Of a stretch of 64,000 nt of DNA, positions 49,861 through 57,956 are shown in pieces (position 1 is the stretch's first letter; every line of letters starts with the position of its first letter). Under the pieces are notes generated by a model, which saw only the letters and a list, made by a program, of their open reading frames with translations, was not told the origin of the DNA and did no database searches. Made by a program: the position numbers and the translations under genes. The DNA is taken from positions 35,545-99,544 of the forward strand of contig CACXMA010000011.1 in NCBI GenBank assembly GCA_902768665.1, in the 5' to 3' direction. The DNA comes from an uncultured Bacteroidia bacterium (lineage in GTDB: Bacteria; Bacteroidota; Bacteroidia; Bacteroidales; UBA932).

Positions 49861-50006
49861 ACCTGCTGAAATGCTTACAATTTAGCAGGAATTAGCACGA
49901 AAACGCTTTCAATATTAAAGAATTTAAAGAAATAATAAATGCTTATTAAAGAATTGCACATATCAAATATATTTTGTAATATTGTAGTCGCAACAGATAT
50001 GTGCCT

Positions 50007-51173
50007 ATGAGCGAAATCGGAAATATCAACGGCAAGGCCCCCGAAGGCCTCGTTCTTGTAGTCAATACCGGCTCCATCACCACCAAATTCGCTGTCTACA
50101 AAGACGGCAATGTACTCCTTGAGCAGAAACTCGAGCACAGCGTCGAGGCCCTCTCCGTCTACAACGATGTCATGGAACAGGACGGGATGCGCACAAAAGC
50201 CATCCTGGACGCCCTTGCGGAAAAAGGCATCCGTCTGGAGGACATCGATATCGTCATGTGCCGCGGCGGCCTCTTTACGCCCTGCATCACGGGTGTCTAT
50301 AATGTCAATGCTGACATGCGCGAAGTGCTTTCTACGAGCCGCGACGGCAACCATGCCTGCAACCTGAGCGCCCTGATCGGCGACAACATCGCCCAAAAGA
50401 TCAACCAGCTCCGGGACAGCGAAGGCATCCAGCCCCGTTTCGGCAAGTGCGTAGCCTATGTCGCCGACCCGCCGATGGCCGACGAAATGCTCCCCGAGTG
50501 CCATGTGGGCGGCATCCCGGAATTCAAACGCACGACGCTCTTCCACGCCCTGAACACCCGCGCCATCATGCGCCGCTATCTCAGGGAGCACAACCGCAAG
50601 GCTTCCGAGACGACCGCCATCATCTGCCACATGGGCGGAGGCGTGACGATCTCCACCCACCACGACGGCAAGGTCATTGACACGTCCCACGGCCTTGGCG
50701 GAGACGGCCCGATCACCCCGGAACGCGCCGGCTGCTGCCCGCCTTACCCGCTGATCGACATGTGCTTCAGCGGCAAGTACACCAAGCAGGAAATCAAGCG
50801 CAAGCTCATCGGCAAGGGCGGCGCCGTGGCCTATTTCGGCACGAACGACATGCGCGTCATCGTGGACCGCGCCAAGGCGGGCGATCCCGAGTACGTCCTT
50901 TTCATGAAGGCCTTCGTCCTGAACATCGCCAAATACATCGTCGCACAGGGCGCCCTGGTCGAGGGCAAGGTCGACGTCATCATCCTCACAGGCGGGGTCG
51001 CCTACAGCAAGGACATCACCGACGCCATCACGAAGAAAGTCCAGTGGCTCGCTCCCGTCGCCGTCTATCCCGGCGAGAACGAGCTCGGCTCCCTCGCGGA
51101 GAACGGCTACATCATCCTCGCCGGCGCGACGAAGATCCACACCTACAACAAAGACCGCATCATCGAAGACTAA
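50007..51173 (+). CDS. buk: Butyrate kinase / branched-chain carboxylic acid kinase
   Basis: A 388-residue cytoplasmic ASKHA kinase. V-V-N-T-G-S-I-T-T-K-F-A-V-Y is the phosphate 1 motif, C-R-G-G-L-F-T-P and C-H-M-G-G-G-V-T-I are the later butyrate kinase motifs, and L-T-G-G-V-A-Y-S closes the nucleotide site. It interconverts butyryl- or isobutyryl-phosphate and the free acid with ATP. The following genes make acyl-CoA from branched-chain amino acids, so isobutyrate or isovalerate is the likely substrate. No phosphotransbutyrylase is encoded in the window. The ATG at 50007 is preferred over a GTG at 50001. Confidence 0.9.
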   Translation: MSEIGNINGKAPEGLVLVVNTGSITTKFAVYKDGNVLLEQKLEHSVEALSVYNDVMEQDGMRTKAILDALAEKGIRLEDIDIVMCRGGLFTPCITGVYNVNADMREVLSTSRDGNHACNLSALIGDNIAQKINQLRDSEGIQPRFGKCVAYVADPPMADEMLPECHVGGIPEFKRTTLFHALNTRAIMRRYLREHNRKASETTAIICHMGGGVTISTHHDGKVIDTSHGLGGDGPITPERAGCCPPYPLIDMCFSGKYTKQEIKRKLIGKGGAVAYFGTNDMRVIVDRAKAGDPEYVLFMKAFVLNIAKYIVAQGALVEGKVDVIILTGGVAYSKDITDAITKKVQWLAPVAVYPGENELGSLAENGYIILAGATKIHTYNKDRIIED

Positions 51174-51195
51174 CCTTATACATAATTATACAAAC

Positions 51196-52245
51196 ATGGC
51201 TGAAATCGATTACTCCAAACGATCTTTCAACTACTATCCGACCGATAGCATCGTCTATACCACCTGCATCGACGGCAGATGGAGCAAGCCGGTAACCACC
51301 AACAACTTCCACTTCGACCTCCACTGCTTCGCCGGCGTCTTCCACTATGCGCCCGAATGCTTCGAAGGCCTCAAGGCCTACCGCGGTGCCGACGGCCGTG
51401 TCCGCATGTTCCGCCCCGACGAGAATGCCAAGCGCATGGCCTCCAGCGCCCAGTACCTCGACATGCCTTATCCGAACATGGAGATGTTCCTCGACCTGTG
51501 CGTCCGCTGCGTCCAGGCCAACTGGGACTATATCCCGCCCTATGAGACCGGTGCGTCGCTCTACCTTCGCCCGGTGCTCTTCGGCATCAACCCCCAGCTC
51601 GGCATCAAGAGCGCGAACGACGTCATGTTCGCCGTCATGTGCTCCGCCGTCGGCACCTATTCCGGTGCGAAGAGCCTCGTCCCGGGAACGGCCGTGATGT
51701 CCCGCAACTACGACCGCGCGGCGACCTACGGCTCCGGCGGATACAAGCTCGGCGCCAACTACGCCCAGTCCCTGCACGCCTACAACCTGGCCCACAAGAT
51801 GGGCTACCGCGAGCTCCTCTTCCTGGATAGCGCCACGCATACCCATATCGAAGAATTCGGTTCCTCGAACTTCTTCGGCATCAAGCACGGCTGCTACGTG
51901 ACCCCGAATTCCCCGAGCGTGCTCCCGTCCATCACCAACAAGTCCCTCCGCAAGCTGGCCGAGGAGATGGGCCTCAAGGTCGAGCGCCGCACGATCTTCG
52001 TCGACGAGCTCGAGACCTTCGAGGAGGTCAACTCCTGCGGCACCGCCGTGGTCATCACCCCGATCTGCCGGATCGACGACAAGGTCACCCTCGAGAGCGG
52101 CACCATCACCCGTGAATACAAGTACCGCGACAAGTGCGGCGAGATCAGCGAAAAGCTCTACAACCGCATGGTCGGCATCCAGAAGGGCCTGGAAGAGGAC
52201 ACCTACGGCTGGTGCATGTTCGTCAACGACCCGAAGGAGGCATAA
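51196..52245 (+). CDS. ilvE: Branched-chain amino acid aminotransferase
   Basis: A 349-residue fold-type IV PLP enzyme. Landmarks are C-F-E-G-L-K-A-Y-R, R-P-V-L-F-G, the PLP lysine in G-G-Y-K-L-G-A-N-Y-A, E-E-F-G-S-S-N-F-F and a late S-C-G-T-A-V-V-I-T-P. It exchanges the amino group between leucine, isoleucine or valine and 2-oxoglutarate. Its place between butyrate kinase and the ferredoxin oxidoreductase links it to use or synthesis of branched-chain acids rather than to a classical ilv operon. It is 22 bases downstream of buk and overlaps the next start (TAATG). Confidence 0.95.
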   Translation: MAEIDYSKRSFNYYPTDSIVYTTCIDGRWSKPVTTNNFHFDLHCFAGVFHYAPECFEGLKAYRGADGRVRMFRPDENAKRMASSAQYLDMPYPNMEMFLDLCVRCVQANWDYIPPYETGASLYLRPVLFGINPQLGIKSANDVMFAVMCSAVGTYSGAKSLVPGTAVMSRNYDRAATYGSGGYKLGANYAQSLHAYNLAHKMGYRELLFLDSATHTHIEEFGSSNFFGIKHGCYVTPNSPSVLPSITNKSLRKLAEEMGLKVERRTIFVDELETFEEVNSCGTAVVITPICRIDDKVTLESGTITREYKYRDKCGEISEKLYNRMVGIQKGLEEDTYGWCMFVNDPKEA

Positions 52246-52514
52246 TGGTCGACAGGATCCGGGAACTGCTCGAAGGCAACCTTGCGGACGAGGCCATCGC
52301 GGAACTGGAAAACTACCGCCGCGGCGGGGGAGCGATGGATGACACGCTCTTCTACCTCCTTGGCAACGCCTGGCGCAAGAAGGGCAACTGGCAGATGGCC
52401 ATGAACAATTACCACGAAGCCGTCGCCATCAACCCCGAAAGCCCGGCCCGGCACGCCCTCGACATTGCGAACGAGATCCTCGACTTCTACAACAAGGATA
52501 TGTACAACCAATAA
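52245..52514 (+). CDS. Small TPR-like protein
   Basis: An 89-residue soluble protein with two TPR-like helical pairs: L-L-E-G-N-L-A-D-E-A-I-A-E-L-E and L-G-N-A-W-R-K-K-G-N-W-Q-M-A-M-N-N-Y-H-E-A ending A-I-N-P-E-S-P-A. It overlaps the ilvE stop by one base and lies 11 bases before the ferredoxin gene, so it is tightly embedded in the operon. It may help assemble or anchor the oxidoreductase complex; this rests on position only. A longer frame upstream overlaps ilvE and is not used. Confidence 0.7.
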   Translation: MVDRIRELLEGNLADEAIAELENYRRGGGAMDDTLFYLLGNAWRKKGNWQMAMNNYHEAVAINPESPARHALDIANEILDFYNKDMYNQ

Positions 52515-52525
52515 CCCACTCTCAT

Positions 52526-52756
52526 ATGGCTAAACTCAAAGGAGCGACAGTGGTCGACGTCGAACGCTGCAAGGGCTGCGGCCTTTGCGTGGTCGCGTGC
52601 CCGCTGCACGTGCTGGCCCTCACGACAAAAAGCGTGAACCAGAAGGGCTACAACTATGCTGAGACCGTCCTGGAAGACACCTGCACGGGATGTTCATCCT
52701 GCGCCATCGTCTGCCCGGACGGATGTATCACCGTTTATCGTAAAAAGGAGGAGTAG
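52526..52756 (+). CDS. 4Fe-4S ferredoxin, delta subunit of 2-oxoacid:ferredoxin oxidoreductase
   Basis: A 76-residue protein with two cluster motifs, C-K-G-C-G-L-C-V-V-A-C-P and C-T-G-C-S-S-C-A-I-V-C-P, binding two [4Fe-4S] clusters. Its position just before the alpha subunit marks it as the electron-carrying delta subunit (VorD/KorD type) of the complex encoded downstream. The start is 11 bases past the TPR gene, and the alpha gene follows after three bases. Confidence 0.9.
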   Translation: MAKLKGATVVDVERCKGCGLCVVACPLHVLALTTKSVNQKGYNYAETVLEDTCTGCSSCAIVCPDGCITVYRKKEE

Positions 52757-52759
52757 ACC

Positions 52760-53842
52760 ATGGCAGAAAAAGAAGTAACCCTCATGAAAGGCAATGAAGC
52801 CATCGCCCATGCCGCCATCCGCTGCGGCTGCGACGGCTATTTCGGCTACCCGATCACGCCCCAGAGCGAAGTGCTCGAGACGCTCGCCGCCGAAAAACCC
52901 TGGGAGACCACCGGCATGGTCGTCCTCCAGGCCGAGTCCGAGGTCGCCTCGATCAACATGGTCTACGGCGGCGCCGCCACCGGCAAGAAGGTCATGACCT
53001 CCTCTTCCAGCCCGGGCATCTCCCTCATGCAGGAAGGCATCTCCTACATGGCGGGCGCGGAGCTCCCGGCCCTGATCGTGAACGTGTCCCGCGGCGGCCC
53101 CGGTCTCGGTACCATCCAGCCGTCCCAGGCCGACTACTTCCAGACCGTCAAGGGCGGCGGCCACGGCGACTACCGCCTGATCACCCTCGCGCCGGCCTCC
53201 GTGCAGGAAATGGCCGACTTCGTGGACCTCGCCTTCGAGCTCGCGTTCAAGTACCGCAACCCGGCTATGATCCTTTCCGACGGTGCCATCGGCCAGATGA
53301 TGGAGAAGGTCGTCCTGCCTCCGTTCAAGCCGCGCCGCACCACCGAGGAGATCGCCAGGGAATGCCCCTGGGCAACCACTGGCCGCATCGGCATGCGCAA
53401 GCCCAACATCATCACCTCCCTGGAGCTCCGCTCTGAAGAAATGGAGCAGATCAACCTCCGTATCCAGGCCAAATACCGCAAGATCGAGGAGACGGAAGTC
53501 CGCTACGAGGAGTATAAGACCGAGGACGCCGAGTACCTGATCGTCGCCTTCGGCAGCGCCGCCCGCATCGCCAAGAAGGTCATCGCCATCGCCCGCGAAC
53601 AGGGCATCAAGGTCGGCCTTCTCCGTCCGATCACCCTCTGGCCGTTCCCGACAAAGCGCATCGCCGAGCTCGGCAAGCAGGTCAAGGGCATCCTCTCGCT
53701 CGAGATCAACGCCGGCCAGATGATCGAGGACATCCGCCTCGCCGTCGAATGCAAGGTCCCGGTCGAGTATTACGGCCGCCTCGGCGGCATCATCCCCGAG
53801 CCCGAGGAAGTCGTCGCCAAGATTAAAACCATGATCCGCTAA
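52760..53842 (+). CDS. 2-oxoacid:ferredoxin oxidoreductase alpha subunit (VorB/KorA type)
   Basis: A 360-residue subunit with G-N-E-A-I-A-H-A-A-I-R-C-G and the substrate-facing G-Y-P-I-T-P-Q-S-E-V, typical of KorA/VorB. It forms the core with the TPP-binding beta subunit and oxidises branched-chain 2-oxoacids or 2-oxoglutarate to acyl-CoA, CO2 and reduced ferredoxin. The ilvE and buk neighbours favour 3-methyl-2-oxobutanoate (VOR) over 2-oxoglutarate. Codon use is strongly biased to C-ending codons, as in the rest of this operon. Confidence 0.85.
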   Translation: MAEKEVTLMKGNEAIAHAAIRCGCDGYFGYPITPQSEVLETLAAEKPWETTGMVVLQAESEVASINMVYGGAATGKKVMTSSSSPGISLMQEGISYMAGAELPALIVNVSRGGPGLGTIQPSQADYFQTVKGGGHGDYRLITLAPASVQEMADFVDLAFELAFKYRNPAMILSDGAIGQMMEKVVLPPFKPRRTTEEIARECPWATTGRIGMRKPNIITSLELRSEEMEQINLRIQAKYRKIEETEVRYEEYKTEDAEYLIVAFGSAARIAKKVIAIAREQGIKVGLLRPITLWPFPTKRIAELGKQVKGILSLEINAGQMIEDIRLAVECKVPVEYYGRLGGIIPEPEEVVAKIKTMIR

Positions 53843-53855
53843 AACAGAGTGCCTT

Positions 53856-54623
53856 ATGACAAGAGAAGAAATCATCCGTCCGGAGAATCTGGTCTACAAG
53901 AAACCCGAACTCCTCAATGATGTCCCGATGCACTACTGCCCGGGCTGCAGCCACGGTGTGGTCCACAAGCTCGTAGCGGAAGTGGTCGCCGAAATGGGCA
54001 TGCAGGAAAAGACCATCGCCATCTCACCCGTGGGATGCGCCGTCTTCGCCTACAAATATATCGATGTCGACTGGCAGGAAGCCGCCCACGGCCGTGCACC
54101 GGCACTGGCCTCCGCCGTCAAGCGCCTCTGGCCGGACCGGCTCGTCTTTACCTACCAGGGTGACGGCGACCTCGCCTGCATCGGCACGGCCGAGACCATC
54201 CACGCCCTGAACCGCGGCGAGAACATCACCATCATCTTCATCAACAACGCCATTTACGGCATGACCGGCGGCCAGATGGCCCCGACCACGCTCCTCGGCA
54301 TGAAGACGGTGACCTGCCCCTACGGCCGCGATCCGAAGCTCCACGGCTACCCGCTGAAGATGGCGGACATCGCCGCGCAGCTCGAGGGAACGTGCTATGT
54401 CACGCGCCAGAGCGTCGAATCCGTCGCCTCCATCCTCAAGGCGAAGAAAGCCCTCCGCAAAGCCTTCGAATATTCGATGCAGGGCAAGGGCTCGAACCTC
54501 GTGGAAATCGTCTCCACCTGCAACACCAACTGGCGCATGTCCCCGGACAAGGCCAACCAGTGGATGAAAGAGAACATGGTCCCGTTCTACCCGCTCGGCG
54601 ACCTCAAGGACAACGGTAAATAA
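53856..54623 (+). CDS. 2-oxoacid:ferredoxin oxidoreductase beta subunit, TPP-binding (VorA/KorB type)
   Basis: A 255-residue subunit. M-H-Y-C-P-G-C-S-H-G-V near residue 28 supplies cluster or TPP-site cysteines, and Q-G-D-G-D-L-A-C-I-G ... N-N-A-I-Y-G-M-T-G-G-Q is the TPP-Mg motif (G-D-G-x24-30-N-N). S-P-V-G-C-A-V-F supports the KorB/VorA group. It binds thiamine diphosphate and forms the active site with the alpha subunit. The gene starts 13 bases after alpha and ends two bases before gamma. Confidence 0.9.
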   Translation: MTREEIIRPENLVYKKPELLNDVPMHYCPGCSHGVVHKLVAEVVAEMGMQEKTIAISPVGCAVFAYKYIDVDWQEAAHGRAPALASAVKRLWPDRLVFTYQGDGDLACIGTAETIHALNRGENITIIFINNAIYGMTGGQMAPTTLLGMKTVTCPYGRDPKLHGYPLKMADIAAQLEGTCYVTRQSVESVASILKAKKALRKAFEYSMQGKGSNLVEIVSTCNTNWRMSPDKANQWMKENMVPFYPLGDLKDNGK

Positions 54624-54625
54624 GA

Positions 54626-55174
54626 ATGGCTATGACACACGAAATCATCATATCCGGCTTCGGAGGACAGGGTGTCCTCTCGATGGGAAAGATCCTGGCC
54701 TACAGCGGCCTGATGGAAGATAAGGAAGTGACCTGGATGCCGGCGTACGGCCCCGAGCAGCGCGGCGGTACGGCCAACGTGACCGTCATCGTCAGCGACG
54801 AGCCCGTCTCCTCGCCGATCCTCTCCTCTTACGATACCGCCATCGTCCTGAACCAGCCCTCGCTGGAGAAGTTCGAGTCCAAGGTCAAGCCCGGCGGCAC
54901 GCTCATCTATGACGGCTACGGCATCAATGTCCCGCCGACCAGAAAGGACATCCACGTCTACCGCATCGACGCCATGGACAAGGCTGCGGAAATGAACATG
55001 ATCAAGGTCTTCAACATGGTCGTCCTCGGCGGCCTGCTGAAGGTCCACCCGATCGTCAGCATCGAAAGCGTCCTGAAGGCCCTCCGCAAGACCCTTCCGG
55101 AGCGGCACCACCACCTCATCCCGATGAATGAGGAGGCCATCCGCCTTGGCATGGATATCATCAAAGAACAATAA
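54626..55174 (+). CDS. 2-oxoacid:ferredoxin oxidoreductase gamma subunit (VorC/KorC type)
   Basis: A 182-residue subunit starting I-I-S-G-F-G-G-Q-G-V-L-S-M-G, with Y-G-P-E-Q-R-G-G-T-A-N-V, the canonical gamma signature. It completes the alpha-beta-gamma-delta complex. It is the last gene of the operon; a strong hairpin terminator follows within 30 bases. A second ATG six bases downstream is an alternative start. Confidence 0.9.
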   Translation: MAMTHEIIISGFGGQGVLSMGKILAYSGLMEDKEVTWMPAYGPEQRGGTANVTVIVSDEPVSSPILSSYDTAIVLNQPSLEKFESKVKPGGTLIYDGYGINVPPTRKDIHVYRIDAMDKAAEMNMIKVFNMVVLGGLLKVHPIVSIESVLKALRKTLPERHHHLIPMNEEAIRLGMDIIKEQ

Positions 55175-55178
55175 GCAT

Positions 55179-55209
55179 TTTGCTTTTTTGTCATTATTTT
55201 ATAACTTTG
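55179..55209 (+). promoter_or_regulatory. Promoter of the small beta-barrel gene, overlapping a terminator
   Basis: TTTG at 55179-55182 and TAACTTTG at 55202-55209 with 19 bp between. The -7 box is part of the left arm of the terminator hairpin that ends the preceding operon. Confidence 0.6.
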
Positions 55210-55241
55210 TCTTTGATAAACGCAAGGACAAAGTTTTTTTA
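55203..55241 (+). terminator. Terminator of the branched-chain acid operon
   Basis: AACTTTGTCTTTG pairs with CAAGGACAAAGTT over 13 bp (one G-T pair) around the loop ATAAACG, followed by a run of T. The left arm overlaps the -7 box of the next gene. Confidence 0.75.
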
Positions 55242-55255
55242 TTCAATATTTTATT

Positions 55256-55888
55256 ATGAAAAAGATTTATTCTATCGTTCTCGGCGCAGCCCTGATGCTC
55301 ATTGGCAGCCAGGCTTACGCCCAGCTCGCCGTCGGCGCGGGTTATCTCAGCAGCACGTTCAAAGGCGAAGCAACCGTTATGGGTGTTACGGCTACTGGCA
55401 CCGACAACCTCGACGGATTCTATGCCGGTGCGACGTATGGCCTTGATCTCAGTTCCATCACGGACGGGCTCGGCCTCGAGCCGGGTGTTTTTGCCCAGTT
55501 CGGTTTCGGCAAAGATGACAACGACGCCAAGCAGACAATGATTGCCCTCCAGGTTCCGGTCAACTTCAAGTATACTTATGAGCTCGACGGCGACCTGAAC
55601 ATCTTTGGCCTCCTGGGCCCTGCCTTCCAGTTCGGTCTCAGCAACAAGGTCAAAACCGAAGCCGGCGGTGTTACCCATACCGCGAATCTGTATGATTCCG
55701 ATTATGATGGTCAGCTCGGTCGTTTCAACGTGCTGGTCGGCATCGGTGCCGGTATCGAATTCGGCGGCAAATTCCAGATCCGCGTCGGCTACGACTTTGG
55801 TCTGTTGAATCTCTACAAGGGCGATATCAATGATGCCAAATACACGAACCCTGGCCAGTTCAAATTCGGCGTCGCTTACGTTCTCTAA
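55256..55888 (+). CDS. Outer membrane beta-barrel (PorT-like) protein
   Basis: A 210-residue protein with a signal peptide (I-V-L-G-A-A-L-M-L-I-G-S-Q-A-Y-A). The mature protein has alternating strands such as G-F-Y-A-G-A-T-Y-G-L-D-L, F-A-Q-F-G-F-G and I-R-V-G-Y-D-F-G-L-L-N-L, and ends F-K-F-G-V-A-Y-V-L, typical of a small 8-stranded OM barrel. The function is unknown. It has its own promoter and is followed by a terminator, so it is monocistronic. The AT-richer leader suggests high expression. Confidence 0.8.
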   Translation: MKKIYSIVLGAALMLIGSQAYAQLAVGAGYLSSTFKGEATVMGVTATGTDNLDGFYAGATYGLDLSSITDGLGLEPGVFAQFGFGKDDNDAKQTMIALQVPVNFKYTYELDGDLNIFGLLGPAFQFGLSNKVKTEAGGVTHTANLYDSDYDGQLGRFNVLVGIGAGIEFGGKFQIRVGYDFGLLNLYKGDINDAKYTNPGQFKFGVAYVL

Positions 55889-55908
55889 TCCAAGCGATTT
55901 TTCTTATA

Positions 55909-55940
55909 GGGCCTTCACCTCCTTCGGTGGAGGCCTTTTT
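55909..55940 (+). terminator. Terminator after the small beta-barrel gene
   Basis: GGCCTTCACC and GGTGGAGGCC pair over 10 bp (one G-T pair) around the loop TCCTTC, followed by TTTTTCTTT. Confidence 0.8.
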
Positions 55941-55944
55941 CTTT

Positions 55945-56640
55945 ATGGAAAAGATGAAAAAGATCGTACTTCTTGCACTAACTCTCATCGCGGCTTCCTG
56001 CGCCGGATCTCAGCTCAAGGAAGCCGTGGAGGAGCCCCTTCGCACCGGTGACCTCATCTTTGTCGGCATTCCCGCCGATTACCATTCGGACGGCATGGCC
56101 GATGCCATCGTCGACGCGACCGGAAACGATGGAGACAGCATCCGGCTCATCCATGTCGCCATCGCCGAGATCGACACGCTCGGGCAGCCCTGGGTCATCG
56201 ACGCGACGCTCGCATACGGCGTGGACCGCCATCCGCTGGACACTCTTTTCTCCCAGTTCCGCCTTGAAGGCGAGCGCCAGGCAACCTTCATCCTCAAGCG
56301 GCTCGACCGCCCGCAGGACGAGCTGGAGGCCTTTGTCGAAAAGGCCAAATCCTTCTGCGGCGAGGCCTATGACCAGTCCTTCCGGCCCGACAACGGCCGC
56401 CACTACTGCACCGAGCTCGTGCGCGACAGCTATCGTCCCGCGGACGGCAGCTACCTGTTCAGCGAGTACCCGATGAACTGGAAAGACGCCGACGGTGAAT
56501 TTCCTGCCTACTGGGTCTGGCTGTTCGATATGCTCGGCGAGCCTATCCCGCAGGACGAGCCGGGAACAAACCCGCAGCAGATGTCCGCGGAGCCGATTCT
56601 CCGGGACGCCGGTTTTTTGGTCCCGGTGATGCAAGATTAG
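55945..56640 (+). CDS. YiiX/YebB-type NlpC/P60-like cysteine hydrolase, lipoprotein
   Basis: A 231-residue protein with a lipoprotein signal (I-A-A-S-C-A-G). The permuted papain-like fold is indicated by T-G-D-L-I-F, L-I-H-V-A-I-A-E (catalytic His) and H-Y-C-T-E-L-V (catalytic Cys), the YiiX pattern. Relatives are predicted amidases or peptidases acting on cell-wall peptides or lipids. The ATG at 55945 or 55954 is the likely start, because the frame upstream runs into the terminator. It is an isolated gene with the NigD-like gene 43 bases downstream. Confidence 0.8.
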   Translation: MEKMKKIVLLALTLIAASCAGSQLKEAVEEPLRTGDLIFVGIPADYHSDGMADAIVDATGNDGDSIRLIHVAIAEIDTLGQPWVIDATLAYGVDRHPLDTLFSQFRLEGERQATFILKRLDRPQDELEAFVEKAKSFCGEAYDQSFRPDNGRHYCTELVRDSYRPADGSYLFSEYPMNWKDADGEFPAYWVWLFDMLGEPIPQDEPGTNPQQMSAEPILRDAGFLVPVMQD

Positions 56641-56683
56641 CGCCAATCCCGGATTTATACCTCCGGTATTAAGTAGAAACAAC

Positions 56684-57412
56684 GTGAATAAACCATCCTT
56701 TATCCTTCTCACGGCTCTCCTGCTGGCCTTTGTCGCCTGCTCCAAAGACGATGCAGGCTATAGGGACAACGAATGGGGTTACCTCCCGACCGAAGATGGC
56801 GACAATGAGGTCAGCGAACCGGCACAAGTCCAGTTCTCAGCCATCGCGACGCTTTTCCGGACGGAGTCTGGGCAGTATTATCTCCAGGTCGATGCCAATA
56901 CACGCGTTTATCCGGCGAATTTTGAAGACCTCTGCCACACCGAGCCCGAGTGCCCCTGCCGCATCGTCGGCGACCTGACTGTCTTTGACCGGCAGATTCG
57001 GGATCTCGGCTACTATGGCGTGCTGGATTGGTTCGAATTCCTGGAGAAAGGGCCGGTCCTTGGCGAGAGGGGTGAGGGAAAAGACGGCGTCGACGTGCTT
57101 GCAGACTGGATGACTTCGCTCGAGGACGGTTTCCTCACGCTGCATTTCCAGACCTGGTGGGGCTATGAAACCCGCCGCCACGAGCTCCGGCTCGTAACCG
57201 GGACGAACCCGGACGATCCGTACGAGCTCCTGCTGGTGCACAACGCCAACGGCGATCCGAAATCCATGCAGGCGGACGCACTGGTTTACTTTGACCTGCA
57301 AGGCGCGCTTCCTAAACCGGAAGACCCCGACAATACGACAGTGACCCTCAAATGGACGAATGACGCAGGGCAGATTCAATCCCGCAGCTTCCCCTACGCA
57401 GGGAGGCCTTGA
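56684..57412 (+). CDS. NigD-like lipoprotein
   Basis: A 242-residue lipoprotein (L-A-F-V-A-C-S-K, Cys about 19). The C-terminal half with F-L-T-L-H-F-Q-T-W-W-G, H-E-L-R-L-V-T-G, D-P-Y-E-L-L-L-V-H-N-A-N-G-D and V-T-L-K-W is the NigD-like beta-sandwich. The family is widespread in Bacteroidales and has no known biochemical role. It starts with GTG and its end overlaps the sigma factor gene by 53 bases, which suggests coupled expression with the sigma/anti-sigma pair. Confidence 0.8.
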   Translation: MNKPSFILLTALLLAFVACSKDDAGYRDNEWGYLPTEDGDNEVSEPAQVQFSAIATLFRTESGQYYLQVDANTRVYPANFEDLCHTEPECPCRIVGDLTVFDRQIRDLGYYGVLDWFEFLEKGPVLGERGEGKDGVDVLADWMTSLEDGFLTLHFQTWWGYETRRHELRLVTGTNPDDPYELLLVHNANGDPKSMQADALVYFDLQGALPKPEDPDNTTVTLKWTNDAGQIQSRSFPYAGRP

Positions 57413-57956
57413 CGAGCGGCAGCTGCTGGAGAAGGTCCGCAGCGGGGATGCCTCAGGGCAGCGCCTCTTCTATGAGCGCTACGTGGGGTATCTCACGGCT
57501 GTATGCGCCCGTTACATTGTCGACCGCGAGGCTGTCAAGGATATCCTGCAGGACAGTTTCGTGCGCATATTCGGAAAGATAGGGGAGTTCGAGTACCGGG
57601 GAGAGGGGAGCGTCCGGGCATGGGTGACACGTATTGTCGTCAATGGCAGCCTCAAGGCACTCCGCGGGGCGGGAAAGCTGAAATACGTCGACGACCTTCC
57701 CGACAGCCGGGAAGACGAGGAAGAAATCTCCTCGCTGCCGAAAATCCCGCCTTCTGTGCTGCAGGAGATGATCCGGGCGCTGCCGGACGGATACCGCGCG
57801 GTATTCAATCTCTACGTCTTCGAGAAGAAGTCCCACAAGGAGATCGCCGCCCTGCTCGGCATCAAGGAGGACTCCTCCGCTTCACAGTTTTTCCGTGCGC
57901 GCAGCACGCTTGCCAAAAAGATCAAAGCTTATTTAAAGGAACACGACTATGAGTAA
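57360..57956 (+). CDS. ECF-type RNA polymerase sigma factor
   Basis: A 198-residue sigma-70 family factor. Region 2 spans about residues 35-95 (L-F-Y-E-R-Y, I-L-Q-D-S-F-V-R-I-F) and region 4 about 130-190 (L-P-D-G-Y-R-A-V-F-N-L-Y, H-K-E-I-A-A-L-L-G-I, S-Q-F-F-R-A-R). The first 15 residues precede the usual start and overlap the NigD-like gene, so a start near 57408 is possible. Its last bases overlap the next gene (ATGAGTAA), which encodes its probable membrane partner. The regulon is unknown. Confidence 0.9.
   Translation: MTQGRFNPAASPTQGGLDERQLLEKVRSGDASGQRLFYERYVGYLTAVCARYIVDREAVKDILQDSFVRIFGKIGEFEYRGEGSVRAWVTRIVVNGSLKALRGAGKLKYVDDLPDSREDEEEISSLPKIPPSVLQEMIRALPDGYRAVFNLYVFEKKSHKEIAALLGIKEDSSASQFFRARSTLAKKIKAYLKEHDYE

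Larger units (their letters stand above)
48916..50006. other. Non-coding, repeat-rich spacer
   Basis: About 1.1 kb without a convincing gene. It holds three further dispersed elements (48957, 49003, 49427), a mixed repeat block (49824-49860), an inverted repeat GTTAACCCC (49325/49349), several ACCTTCCAG/CTGGAAGGT pairs between 49040 and 49190, and a low-complexity stretch of GGAGG and CCTCC tracts (49470-49580). Open frames here (for example 49451-49696) have compositions of translated repeats. The last 120 bases are AT-rich and probably contain the butyrate kinase promoter. Confidence 0.7.

Noticed and set aside
50007-51173. Acetate kinase as the identity of the kinase
   Set aside because: The C-R-G-G-L and C-H-M-G-G-G motifs and the length (388) fit butyrate kinase better.
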